Of a stretch of 64,000 bases of DNA, positions 54,787 through 63,351 are shown one piece after another; positions within the stretch are counted from its first letter, which is position 1; every line of letters starts with the position of its first letter. A program made the translations under genes and the position numbers. This stretch comes from Polaribacter sp. ALD11. Its GTDB lineage: Bacteria > Bacteroidota > Bacteroidia > Flavobacteriales > Flavobacteriaceae. The notes under the pieces were generated by a model. That model was not told the DNA's origin. It made no database searches and saw only the letters and a program-made list of their open reading frames with translations. The stretch spans positions 35,001 to 99,000 of the forward strand of contig NZ_CP025119.1 in the NCBI RefSeq assembly GCF_002831685.1, written 5' to 3'.

Positions 54787-55860
54787 TTATTGTTTTAGAA
54801 AAGATCCATCTTCTTTAATAATTAACGTTTTATTAGAAAAAGGACTTTTTACAAAAATAGTCCAACCAAAACGATGATTTTCAAGTTTTAGATTCATTTT
54901 TTTTCCATCTATAATTATTGGTGCTGCTGCTAATTTTTTAATAGCAGTAGCCCATTTTTTATTGACAGTAAAATGCTTTTTTTGAGCACGGTATAATTTG
55001 TACAACTCCCATTTTAATTTTTCATCATTCGGAATTTCAAACGTATCTCTTCTCCCTACTTCTTTGGAAGAAAAATAAACATAGCCCCATTTTTCTGGTT
55101 CGTGCATATTAATAACTCCTTGTGGAGACCAAACCCAATTATATTCAGGAAGGTATTTCCCTTTAACATCCTTTTTTCGTTCGTATTTTCCATCTGTAAG
55201 TTGATAATCCCAATTTACTCTTGAGAAATTTACACGCCAAAATTCATCTTTAGGAACATTTTTTTCAAAATAAGATTTTTTATAAACACTCCAAGGAATG
55301 GCCATTTCAAGAACCCAACCTTTGTCGGTATCGTTCGGGTTGTTTAAAGTACCATCTATTGTAACGGCAGATTTCATTCCAGTTGCCATCCAGTCATTTA
55401 AAGCGATATTGTTTTGCTCTCTATAAGGTTTTGTAATAAATAAATCCCAAATGGTATTGATGGCATTTACTTCAATTTCGTAGTAATTATGTGTATCACC
55501 ATCTGGATCTATGAACACTTCAAAATCATTATTATGAAAAATAATAGCATCATGCTTTGTGATATCTGCCCAAACGTGTGGTTCTTCCATTTTTGCTAAA
55601 ATGTAGAAATACGTATCGTCCCAAAGCATTTTAATTTGGGTTTTGTAGGTTGGTTTTTTTACACCTTGAATGTCTATAAAAGGTTCGGACCATGTTACTT
55701 TATTCCAAGAAGCATCCTTCTCATTTCCATCAATAAGAATTGCTTCAGAAGTATGATACGCAATGTAACTTTCTGGCGTAATTTCAACCTTTGACTGTGC
55801 AGTAGCTATTGTTGTTAAAAAACAGCATAAAATCGATAAATATTGAAATTTTAAAATCAT
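54787..55860 (-). CDS. CBM9-like exported carbohydrate-binding protein
   Basis: A 357-residue exported protein (signal peptide to about TIATAQS). The body matches the carbohydrate-binding family 9-like group: ILIDGNEKDASWNKVTWSEP near residue 40, MLWDDTYFYILAKMEEPH near 87, NNDFEVFIDPDGD near 125, and GWVLEMAIPWSVYKK near 205. No catalytic motif is visible. It probably binds a glycan end in the periplasm or at the surface. It lies 6 bases after... the GH18 gene begins, in the same operon. Confidence 0.85.
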   Translation of the reverse strand: MILKFQYLSILCCFLTTIATAQSKVEITPESYIAYHTSEAILIDGNEKDASWNKVTWSEPFIDIQGVKKPTYKTQIKMLWDDTYFYILAKMEEPHVWADITKHDAIIFHNNDFEVFIDPDGDTHNYYEIEVNAINTIWDLFITKPYREQNNIALNDWMATGMKSAVTIDGTLNNPNDTDKGWVLEMAIPWSVYKKSYFEKNVPKDEFWRVNFSRVNWDYQLTDGKYERKKDVKGKYLPEYNWVWSPQGVINMHEPEKWGYVYFSSKEVGRRDTFEIPNDEKLKWELYKLYRAQKKHFTVNKKWATAIKKLAAAPIIIDGKKMNLKLENHRFGWTIFVKSPFSNKTLIIKEDGSFLKQ

Positions 55861-55940
55861 TTTTAATTCTTATTTTATGATGAAAATTGATTCAAACCTT
55901 TAATTATTTTAAAGATTAAAGGTCTGAAAATTCAAAAAAC

Positions 55941-56906
55941 TTATAAACTATTTTCTTTTGTATATTGAATAACTTCACTCAACTTACCAAATGCCATTGC
56001 AACCACAGTATCTGCAGCGCCATAATAAATAGCCAACTTATCTTCTTCTACATCGTGCAACGCAGCACAAGGGAAAACTACATTAGGCACATCGCCGGTA
56101 GTTTCATATTGTTCTGCAGGACCTAATAAATAAGGTTGCGTTCTATATTTAACTTTGTCTGGTTCGTTTTCATCTAAAAGCGCAGATCCCATTGCATACC
56201 GGAAACCGTTGCAAGTATTGATTACTCCGTGATAAATCATTAACCAACCTTCGTCTGTTAAAATGGGAATTGGGCCTGCACCAATTTTGGTACATTGCCA
56301 CGCACTATCTTCAAAAGGTGTTGCTTTCATTACACAACGGTGTTCTCCCCAATACTTCATATCTGGGCTGTAACTAATATAAATATCGCCAAACGGTGTG
56401 TGACCGTTGTCACTTGGGCGACTTAACATTGCATATTTACCATTGATTTTTTGTGGAAATAACACACCATTTCTATTAAAAGGCAAAAAGGCATTTTCAC
56501 ATTGAAAGAATTCTTTAAAATCGAAAGTATACCCAATTCCGATTGTTGGTCCGTTGTAGCCATTACACCAAGTAATCCAATATCGATCTTCTATAAATAC
56601 CACACGAGGATCGTACTTATAATCAGATTCTATCATTTCTGTATTTCCGGCTTGCATTTCAATTGGCTCATGATTGATGTCCCAATCAATTCCGTTTTTA
56701 CTAAAACCAGCAAAAATATTCATTTGTACCGCTTTGTTATCACACCTAAAAACACCTGCAAAACCATCTTCAAAAGGAACAACAGCACTGTTAAAAATAC
56801 TGTTAGATGATGGAATGTCGTACCTGTTAATTACAGGGTTTTCAGAATATCTCCAAACTACATCAGTGCAACCTTCTGGTTTATCTTGCCAAGGAATTGA
56901 ATTCAT
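55941..56906 (-). CDS. GH130 mannoside phosphorylase (Man-beta-1,4-GlcNAc type predicted)
   Basis: A 321-residue cytoplasmic protein without a signal peptide; the ATG at 56906 is preferred to an in-frame TTG at 56930. GH130 signatures are [20 protein letters not shown], the catalytic Asp in [19 protein letters not shown] near residue 105, the phosphate-contact [19 protein letters not shown] near 210, and [15 protein letters not shown] near the end. The length agrees with the mannosyl-GlcNAc phosphorylase subgroup described from Bacteroides N-glycan loci. Reaction: Man-beta-1,4-GlcNAc plus phosphate gives mannose-1-phosphate and GlcNAc. It follows the symporter gene by 36 bases. Confidence 0.92.
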   Translation of the reverse strand: MNSIPWQDKPEGCTDVVWRYSENPVINRYDIPSSNSIFNSAVVPFEDGFAGVFRCDNKAVQMNIFAGFSKNGIDWDINHEPIEMQAGNTEMIESDYKYDPRVVFIEDRYWITWCNGYNGPTIGIGYTFDFKEFFQCENAFLPFNRNGVLFPQKINGKYAMLSRPSDNGHTPFGDIYISYSPDMKYWGEHRCVMKATPFEDSAWQCTKIGAGPIPILTDEGWLMIYHGVINTCNGFRYAMGSALLDENEPDKVKYRTQPYLLGPAEQYETTGDVPNVVFPCAALHDVEEDKLAIYYGAADTVVAMAFGKLSEVIQYTKENSL

Positions 56907-56942
56907 ATTTGCTTTATTTTTTAATGTCAATTTTTATTATTT

Positions 56943-58820
56943 TTAATTCGGAATTTTTCTAACTTTATCTAACCATGTAAACTTCAAAATAATCGAAGTT
57001 ACTACAAATACACCCAATGAAATAAATGCTTTTGGATAATCTCTAATGATAAAATAGATAGGTAAAACAATCATACTAGATTGCCAAACAATACCAATAG
57101 CGCAGTTTAACATGTCTGACCAAAAATCGGAATTTCTTTCTATTTTATGGTTCTCTTTCTTTAATTCTTTCAATACTGGTTTCCAAAATCCCCAAGGATG
57201 CACATTTTTATAAAATGCTTTTAGAACCTTCATGTCTGTTGGTTTGCTTAAAAAGGTTCCTAAAAATGATCCCAATAGCGACACACCGAATATTACTGGA
57301 AATAAGTAAATGGCAGAAACGTGCGATAATTCATATAAAATTGTTCCTTCAGAGAAATTCCCTTTATTTTGATTTAATAAAAACTGCAAACTGGCAATGA
57401 TTAAACCAGATAACATTCCCCAGAAATACCCCCAACCGTTAAAGCGCCACCAAATCCATTTTAAGAAATTTGCAGCCACATAACCACCAAATAAAGAACT
57501 GGTAATCCATAACGTTAATGAGTTAATTGAATCTGCAAAAAAGCCCATAAAAACACCCAACCCAACTACTGCAAATGATGCGATATGACTCGCTTTTATA
57601 TAATGTTTGTCGGTTGCTTCTGGTTTAAAATATTTTTTATAAATATCATTTACAATATACGCAGGACCCGCATTTACAAAAGCAGAAAAAGTAGACATAA
57701 ATGCCGCTAATAAACCAGCTAATAGTAACCCTTTAATTCCTACAGGAACATGAAAATTAATTACTTGCGGTAATAAAATTTCTAAATCTGCACCAGTAAG
57801 ATTTGGGTTTGCCGCCATTTGAGGAGCTAAAACTACCAAGGCAATTACTACAACACCACCAATTAATAAATATCTTGGTATGAATAATACTAGGTTTGTA
57901 AAACCACTCATATATGCAGCCTCTTTTACTGTTTTTGTTGATAAAATTCGTTGCATATCGAAACTTGGTGTTGGGCCTGCAATACTTGCGAAAAATCCTT
58001 TAAAAAGACTCATACCTATTAAAGCGCCAAACATTTTATAACCTTCGGAATCTACCAAATCATTAAATTTCTGAAACTTGGAATCCCAATGCGTGTCTAA
58101 TTCCCAACTAAAAAACACATTTTTCCATTGTTCTGTAATCACACTTGTAATTTCAATATCACTAAAAGCGAAAAAGGTATACCCAGCGACTAAAACACCC
58201 GCAATCACCATAATTCCGTACTGTAAAACCTCTGTGGCAACTACAGAAAACATTCCACCTTTTATGGTGTAAATTGTGGTTAGGAAAATAATGATAAGCG
58301 CATACGATTGTTCTGAAGTTAATATTTCTGAAGCATTTAAAATTAATGCTAAATCCCAAGGTAAAATAACGGTCATAAATTTACCAACACCTTCAAAAAA
58401 GTAGGCAATAAATCCGATGGCAGCAATAACCGCAAAAATAGCGACGATTTTATGAGAAGCTCTACCTGCTTTATCATCACCAAAACGAGTTAAAATCCAT
58501 TCCGACCCCGTCATAATATTAGAACGTCGAATCCAAACGGCTAAGAACATCATAATAAAAATCTGATTCCATATAGGCCAAAGCCACATCAACATAAAAC
58601 TTTTTGTTCCGTATAGAAAAAGCCAACCTACCATTAAGGCTGTTCCAGAAATATCGAACATTCCAGAACCGTTACTAAGTCCTAAATAGTACCATTTTAT
58701 AGATTTTCCTCCTAAAAAATAAGAATCTAATCCTTTGGAAGCTCTTTTGGAAATCCAAATTCCAACAGCAAGTGTTAAAACAATGTATACTGCTATAATT
58801 GAAGCATCAATAATATCCAT
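56943..58820 (-). CDS. Sodium:solute symporter family transporter
   Basis: A 625-residue inner-membrane protein with about 14 predicted helices of the SSS family: IAVYIVLTLAVGIWISKRAS, DSYFLGGKSIKWYYLGLS, GSGMFDISGTALMVGW, and GIKGLLLAGLLAAFMSTFSA near residue 365, the sodium-site region. Its ATG shares a base with the GH92 stop upstream and the GH130 gene follows closely, so it is the likely importer of the disaccharide that GH130 uses. Confidence 0.93.
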   Translation of the reverse strand: MDIIDASIIAVYIVLTLAVGIWISKRASKGLDSYFLGGKSIKWYYLGLSNGSGMFDISGTALMVGWLFLYGTKSFMLMWLWPIWNQIFIMMFLAVWIRRSNIMTGSEWILTRFGDDKAGRASHKIVAIFAVIAAIGFIAYFFEGVGKFMTVILPWDLALILNASEILTSEQSYALIIIFLTTIYTIKGGMFSVVATEVLQYGIMVIAGVLVAGYTFFAFSDIEITSVITEQWKNVFFSWELDTHWDSKFQKFNDLVDSEGYKMFGALIGMSLFKGFFASIAGPTPSFDMQRILSTKTVKEAAYMSGFTNLVLFIPRYLLIGGVVVIALVVLAPQMAANPNLTGADLEILLPQVINFHVPVGIKGLLLAGLLAAFMSTFSAFVNAGPAYIVNDIYKKYFKPEATDKHYIKASHIASFAVVGLGVFMGFFADSINSLTLWITSSLFGGYVAANFLKWIWWRFNGWGYFWGMLSGLIIASLQFLLNQNKGNFSEGTILYELSHVSAIYLFPVIFGVSLLGSFLGTFLSKPTDMKVLKAFYKNVHPWGFWKPVLKELKKENHKIERNSDFWSDMLNCAIGIVWQSSMIVLPIYFIIRDYPKAFISLGVFVVTSIILKFTWLDKVRKIPN

Positions 58821-61075
58821 TATTTTTGCATGTTTTTAGAAAGACCCCATTGTTTATTTGGTTCAGCACCCATTTTAAAATGTAAAGTGCCACCTTTTAA
58901 AATATCTTGATGAGAGATTGCTGTCTTATTAAAATCTTTGCCATTAAAGGTTGCAGATTGTATGTAAATATTTTTATCAGAAACATTTTCTGCTTCAATA
59001 GTAAATGTCTTTCCATTTGGAAGATTCATGCTTGCTTTTTCAAAAATTGGTGTTCCAATTTCGTACTCACCAGAAGCTGGGTTCATAGGATATAATCCCA
59101 TAGAACTCAATACATACCAAGCGCTCATTTGTCCGCAATCTTCATTCCCGCTTAATCCATTTGGAGTTGTATTGTATTGTGTATCCATAATATGACGTGC
59201 CCAAAACTGTGTTCGCCAAGGTTGTTCTGCGTGATTGAACATATACGCAATGTGGTGACTAGGTTCATTTCCATGTGCATATTGACCGATAAGACCAGTA
59301 ATATCTGCAGAAACATTGTCGCCAGTAATTTCAGAACTTTCTGTAAATAATTGTTCTAAACGATTGGTAAAAACTTCATTACCACCATGATTTTCTATTA
59401 AATTATCTACAGCATGTGGCACAAACCAACTGTGTTGCCAAGCATTTCCTTCTGTATAATCCGTTTGTTCTCTGTGGTTCGAATGTTTAGGGTCGAAAGG
59501 TTCGTTCCAAGATTTACCGTCTTCAGATTTTCCACGCATAAATCCACTTTTCTTGTCAAATAAATGTTGATATGCTTTAGAACGATTAAAGAAAAATTGA
59601 TAGTCATCTTCTTTTCCTAACATTTTTGCCATTTCTGCAACACACCAATCATCAAACGCATATTCTAAAGAAATGGTTACAGATTCATCTATTAAATTAT
59701 AAGGAATATAGCCGTACTTTTTATAATGATTTAAGCCACGTTCATCTTGCATCATCGTGTTCTTCATTGCTTCGTATGCTTTTTCAGCATCAAAACCACG
59801 AATTCCTTTTTTATAAGCATCAACAATTACAGGAATAGAATGGTAACCCGTCATGGTATTTGTTTCGTTTCCGTACAAAGTCCAAACTGGTAATATTTTT
59901 TTAGTATCATAATAGGCCAACATCGAGTTTATTATATCAGATGCTTTATCAGGAGCAATTAACGTTAATAAAGGATGTTCTGCTCTAAAAGTGTCCCAAA
60001 GAGATAAAGTAGAATAAGCTGTGTAATTTTCTGCAGTTGCAATACTGTCATTCTCTAATCTAAATTGTCCGTTTTTATCACTAAAAGTAACAGGAGCTAA
60101 TTGTGTATGATACAATGCTGTGTAGAAAATAGTTTTTAAAGAGTCTGTTTTCGTTTCTACATTAAAACTAGACAACGCTTTCTCCCAAGAGTTTTCCGCG
60201 GCTATTTTTACATTTTCGAAATTAAATTCAGAAGAATCTAAATTCCCTTTTGCATTTTCTATGCTTACAGAAGATAGTGCTACTTTTACTTGTAATTCAT
60301 TTTTAGCATCCGTTTCAAAAAATAATTGTGTGGATGTTTTTGTGCTTTTTGCTGTTTTTCTATCCGTTAAAAGACCATCAGCATATAATTTGTAGCTTAT
60401 AATCGGTTTCGAAAATTTAGCGACAAAAAACACTTTTTGATTATTAGCCCAACCTTTACTAAATCGAGTTCCGCTAACTGTATATTCATCTTCAACTTTT
60501 AGCGAAGTTTCTAAAGGTGTGTCCCAATTGATGGCAAAACCTAAATCGATTACGACAGCATTTTTATCACCTTTTTTAAATGTATACTTATGATTCGCTG
60601 TTCTTTTAGAGGTTGTTAATTCTACATTAATATCATGATCTTCTAAAAAAACCTGATAATAACCTGGAGATGCTTTTTCATTTTGATGGCTGTAAGAAGA
60701 TTTGTAAGAAATACTATCTCTCGATTGCGGATTTGTAGTTAAATCTACTTCTTTATTTACAGGCATAAAAATAATATCAGCTAAATCTCCAATACCAGTT
60801 CCGCTTAAACTTAAATGGCTAAAACCAACAGCAACAGAATCTGAATAATGATATCCAGAACACCAATCCCAAGCGCTAACACCATTTACAGGGTTTACTT
60901 GTAGCATACCAAAAGGTACAGTTGCACCAGGATATGTATGACCATGACCGCCAGTTCCTATAAAAGGATCGACAAAACTTATTGACGATTTTTCGTTATT
61001 ATTTACAACTGTTGTTTTTTTACCACAGCTTACAATTAAAATAGCGCAAATAATAAGTACGTATTTTTTCTTCAT
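58820..61075 (-). CDS. GH92 alpha-mannosidase lipoprotein, first gene of the operon
   Basis: A 751-residue exported GH92 enzyme (lipobox ILIVSCGKK). It carries SFVDPFIGTGGHGHTYPGAT near residue 34, the catalytic acid region VWTLYGNETNTMTGYH near 410, HGNEPSHHIAYMFNH near 625, and the signature GNEDCGQMSAWYVLSSMGLY near 672. All expected catalytic positions are kept. It leads the 15-gene operon and is divergent from the LytS-type kinase gene, with about 290 bases between. Confidence 0.95.
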   Translation of the reverse strand: MKKKYVLIICAILIVSCGKKTTVVNNNEKSSISFVDPFIGTGGHGHTYPGATVPFGMLQVNPVNGVSAWDWCSGYHYSDSVAVGFSHLSLSGTGIGDLADIIFMPVNKEVDLTTNPQSRDSISYKSSYSHQNEKASPGYYQVFLEDHDINVELTTSKRTANHKYTFKKGDKNAVVIDLGFAINWDTPLETSLKVEDEYTVSGTRFSKGWANNQKVFFVAKFSKPIISYKLYADGLLTDRKTAKSTKTSTQLFFETDAKNELQVKVALSSVSIENAKGNLDSSEFNFENVKIAAENSWEKALSSFNVETKTDSLKTIFYTALYHTQLAPVTFSDKNGQFRLENDSIATAENYTAYSTLSLWDTFRAEHPLLTLIAPDKASDIINSMLAYYDTKKILPVWTLYGNETNTMTGYHSIPVIVDAYKKGIRGFDAEKAYEAMKNTMMQDERGLNHYKKYGYIPYNLIDESVTISLEYAFDDWCVAEMAKMLGKEDDYQFFFNRSKAYQHLFDKKSGFMRGKSEDGKSWNEPFDPKHSNHREQTDYTEGNAWQHSWFVPHAVDNLIENHGGNEVFTNRLEQLFTESSEITGDNVSADITGLIGQYAHGNEPSHHIAYMFNHAEQPWRTQFWARHIMDTQYNTTPNGLSGNEDCGQMSAWYVLSSMGLYPMNPASGEYEIGTPIFEKASMNLPNGKTFTIEAENVSDKNIYIQSATFNGKDFNKTAISHQDILKGGTLHFKMGAEPNKQWGLSKNMQK

Positions 61076-61186
61076 ATATATGTTTTAATCCAAATTATTA
61101 AATTAATATTTGTTTTTCCATTTTCTATAACCTATTTTTTTGTTAATAGAAAATATTTAAAATGAGTTCTATTTCTCATATTTTTT

Positions 61187-61207
61187 AACACGAAGTTTTA
61201 CCGTGTT
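61187..61207. promoter_or_regulatory. Inverted repeat between the operon and its regulators
   Basis: AACACG (61187-61192) mirrors CGTGTT (61202-61207) with a nine-base spacer, in the 290-base region between the divergent GH92 operon and the LytS/LytTR genes. Position and symmetry suit an operator, but it does not match the direct-repeat pattern I know for LytTR sites. No TAnnTTTG promoter was found in this region on either strand. Confidence 0.35.
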
Positions 61208-61364
61208 TTTGATAAATAGTGTTGGCAGAATACATTTTATATTAAAAATAAAAAGCCAAGATATATTTATCTTGTATAAAAATTCATAAATTTAACCACA
61301 ATTGAAATAAATTTAGACGTACGACATAACAACTCTCCTAAACATCAAAAAATTTTTTTATTTA

Positions 61365-62420
61365 ATGAATTTTAAATCGAATCACCTCTATAAAATATCA
61401 TTTTGGCACCATATTATTTTTTGGTCTGTCTATTTCCTTTTTAATACGTTTCGTTGGGGAAGTTACTTTAATGATTATTTATATTCATTTAAAACAAATT
61501 TATTAGGGTTTCCTATACATATTAGTTTGTGTTACTTCAATATCTTTTTTTTGATGCCAAAATTTTTATTTAAAAGAAAATATATTCTTTATATAACTTT
61601 ATTCTTTACAGCTATTTTTTTGATGGTTCTTGCAAAGTTTAATCTAACCTATTTTTTTATAAGTAATCAAGTTTGGCCTGAGGGCCCTGAACCTATAACT
61701 TCATTATCGCTTAATTATGTTTTAGATATGATGATAGGTGAGGTGTACGTTATCACTTTTGTTACTGCCATTAAAGTTACTCTAGATTTTTTAGAGAAAC
61801 AGAAACGCGTTACCGATCTAGAAAAAACGCAATTAGAAACAGAATTGTTGTTTTTAAAAGCCCAAGTATCTCCACACTTTTTTTTCAATACGCTTAATAA
61901 TATACATTCTCTTGCTTTAGAAAAGTCTGACAAAACACCAAGAATTATTATGAGGCTTTCAGAACTAATGCGCTATCTTCTTTATGAAACAAAGTCTCAA
62001 AGGCAGTCATTGTCAAACGAAATATGTTGTATTCAAAATTATTTAGATTTAGAAAAAATTAGACATGATGATCTATTAGAGGTAAATATGTCTATTTCAG
62101 GAGATATACAAGACAAAGAAATTGCGCCTATTTTATTGCTCACATTTGTTGAGAATGCTTTTAAACACGGTGTTAATAAAAATATAGGTGTAATAAAAAT
62201 TGATGTAGATTTTACAGTAAAAGAAGATTTTCTTTATTTTACAATTACCAATCCTTTACCTGTAATAACAAAAATTGAAAATATTTTTGAACATTCTAGT
62301 GGTATTGGTTTAGAGAATGTAAAAAAAAGGTTAACTTTAGGCTATAATCAAGATGATTATAAGTTGACTATAAATAATGATAATAAATTTACTGTAAGTC
62401 TAAAGATTAAAGTTACTTAA
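61365..62420 (+). CDS. LytS/YehU-type sensor histidine kinase
   Basis: A 351-residue inner-membrane kinase with four predicted N-terminal helices (residues about 12-160) and no large periplasmic domain. The His_kinase domain carries the phospho-acceptor in AQVSPHFFFNTLNNIHSL near residue 170, SELMRYLLYE, the N box VENAFKHGVNKN, and the G box SGIGLENVKKRL. It lies 44 bases before the LytTR gene and is its partner. Its position between the operon and the SusD gene makes it the likely regulator of the locus. The signal is unknown. Confidence 0.93.
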   Translation: MNFKSNHLYKISFWHHIIFWSVYFLFNTFRWGSYFNDYLYSFKTNLLGFPIHISLCYFNIFFLMPKFLFKRKYILYITLFFTAIFLMVLAKFNLTYFFISNQVWPEGPEPITSLSLNYVLDMMIGEVYVITFVTAIKVTLDFLEKQKRVTDLEKTQLETELLFLKAQVSPHFFFNTLNNIHSLALEKSDKTPRIIMRLSELMRYLLYETKSQRQSLSNEICCIQNYLDLEKIRHDDLLEVNMSISGDIQDKEIAPILLLTFVENAFKHGVNKNIGVIKIDVDFTVKEDFLYFTITNPLPVITKIENIFEHSSGIGLENVKKRLTLGYNQDDYKLTINNDNKFTVSLKIKVT

Positions 62421-62464
62421 ATGAACTTTATTTTTAGGGCAGATTTTTATGTTAATTAGTACGT

Positions 62465-63175
62465 ATGAAAATAAAATGCTTGATTATTGATGATGAACCT
62501 TTAGCTGTTAATGTTGTAAAAAACTATTTAGAGCAAATTGAAGGAGCAGAATTGGTAAATACTTTTAACAATGCTATTTATGCTTTAAATTTTCTAAAAG
62601 ACCATTCAGTTGATGTTATTTTTCTAGATATTAATATGCCTATTTTAGACGGACTTAATTTTATCAAGAGCCTAAAAAACCCTCCACTAATTATTGTTAC
62701 GAGTGCTTATACTGAGTTTGCTATAGAAACCTATGAACTAGATGTTTTAGATTATTTAGTGAAACCTTTTGACTTCCCTAGGTTTATGAGAGCGTTAAAT
62801 AAGGTTTACAATAGGCTAGATATACATAAAAATGTAACTGAGAACAATAATACGCGTCCTTATCTTTTTGTTAAGATTGATAAGAAAAAAATGAAAAAGA
62901 TTTTTTTAGATGAAATATTGGTTATTGAATGCCTTAAAGATTATCTGAAAATTAATACGACTCATGGTCGATTTATGATTCATAGTACATTGTCAGACTT
63001 TACGAAACTTTTACCTTCTAATGATTTTATTAGAATACATAGGTCTTACACTATTGCTATGGATAAAATTGATGCCGTTGAAGGTAATTGTATAGAGATT
63101 GATGGTATGAAATATGTTATTGGAAGATCTTATATTCACGAAGTAAAAGAAAAGGTTTTAAGCTCTTCTATCTAA
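62465..63175 (+). CDS. LytTR-family response regulator
   Basis: A 236-residue DNA-binding regulator. The receiver has CLIIDDEPLAVNVVKNYL, the phospho-acceptor in VIFLDINMPILDGLNF near residue 56, and Lys in LDYLVKPFDFPRF near 105. The LytTR domain covers about 135-236 (FLDEILVIECLKDYLKI, FIRIHRSYTIAMDKIDAV). LytTR proteins bind direct repeats in promoters. LytTR control of a large glycan locus is less usual than hybrid two-component or ECF control. Confidence 0.95.
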   Translation: MKIKCLIIDDEPLAVNVVKNYLEQIEGAELVNTFNNAIYALNFLKDHSVDVIFLDINMPILDGLNFIKSLKNPPLIIVTSAYTEFAIETYELDVLDYLVKPFDFPRFMRALNKVYNRLDIHKNVTENNNTRPYLFVKIDKKKMKKIFLDEILVIECLKDYLKINTTHGRFMIHSTLSDFTKLLPSNDFIRIHRSYTIAMDKIDAVEGNCIEIDGMKYVIGRSYIHEVKEKVLSSSI

Positions 63176-63209
63176 AACTATTTTAAAACAGTTATAATAC
63201 TATAATTTT

Positions 63210-63250
63210 AACATCTATAAGGAATTTGTTCTTTATTAGATGTTTTTTTT
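63210..63250 (+). terminator. Terminator of the LytS/LytTR genes
   Basis: AACATCTA (63210-63217) pairs with TAGATGTT (63237-63244), and a run of T follows to 63250. It starts 35 bases after the LytTR stop. Confidence 0.75.
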
Positions 63251-63263
63251 GTTCTTTTTTATA

Positions 63264-63299
63264 GCAAAAAAAAGGGAGCATCTATTAAAATGCTCCCTT
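63264..63299 (-). terminator. Terminator of the second susD operon
   Basis: AAGGGAGCAT (63272-63281) pairs with ATGCTCCCTT (63290-63299). On the minus strand it runs into eight T residues (complement of 63265-63272). It lies 50 bases past the SusD stop codon. The two convergent terminators keep the regulator and SusCD transcripts apart. Confidence 0.88.
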
Positions 63300-63351
63300 C
63301 AATCCAAATAATTCAAAATTAAATATATTAACTTAAAATATACTTATACTT

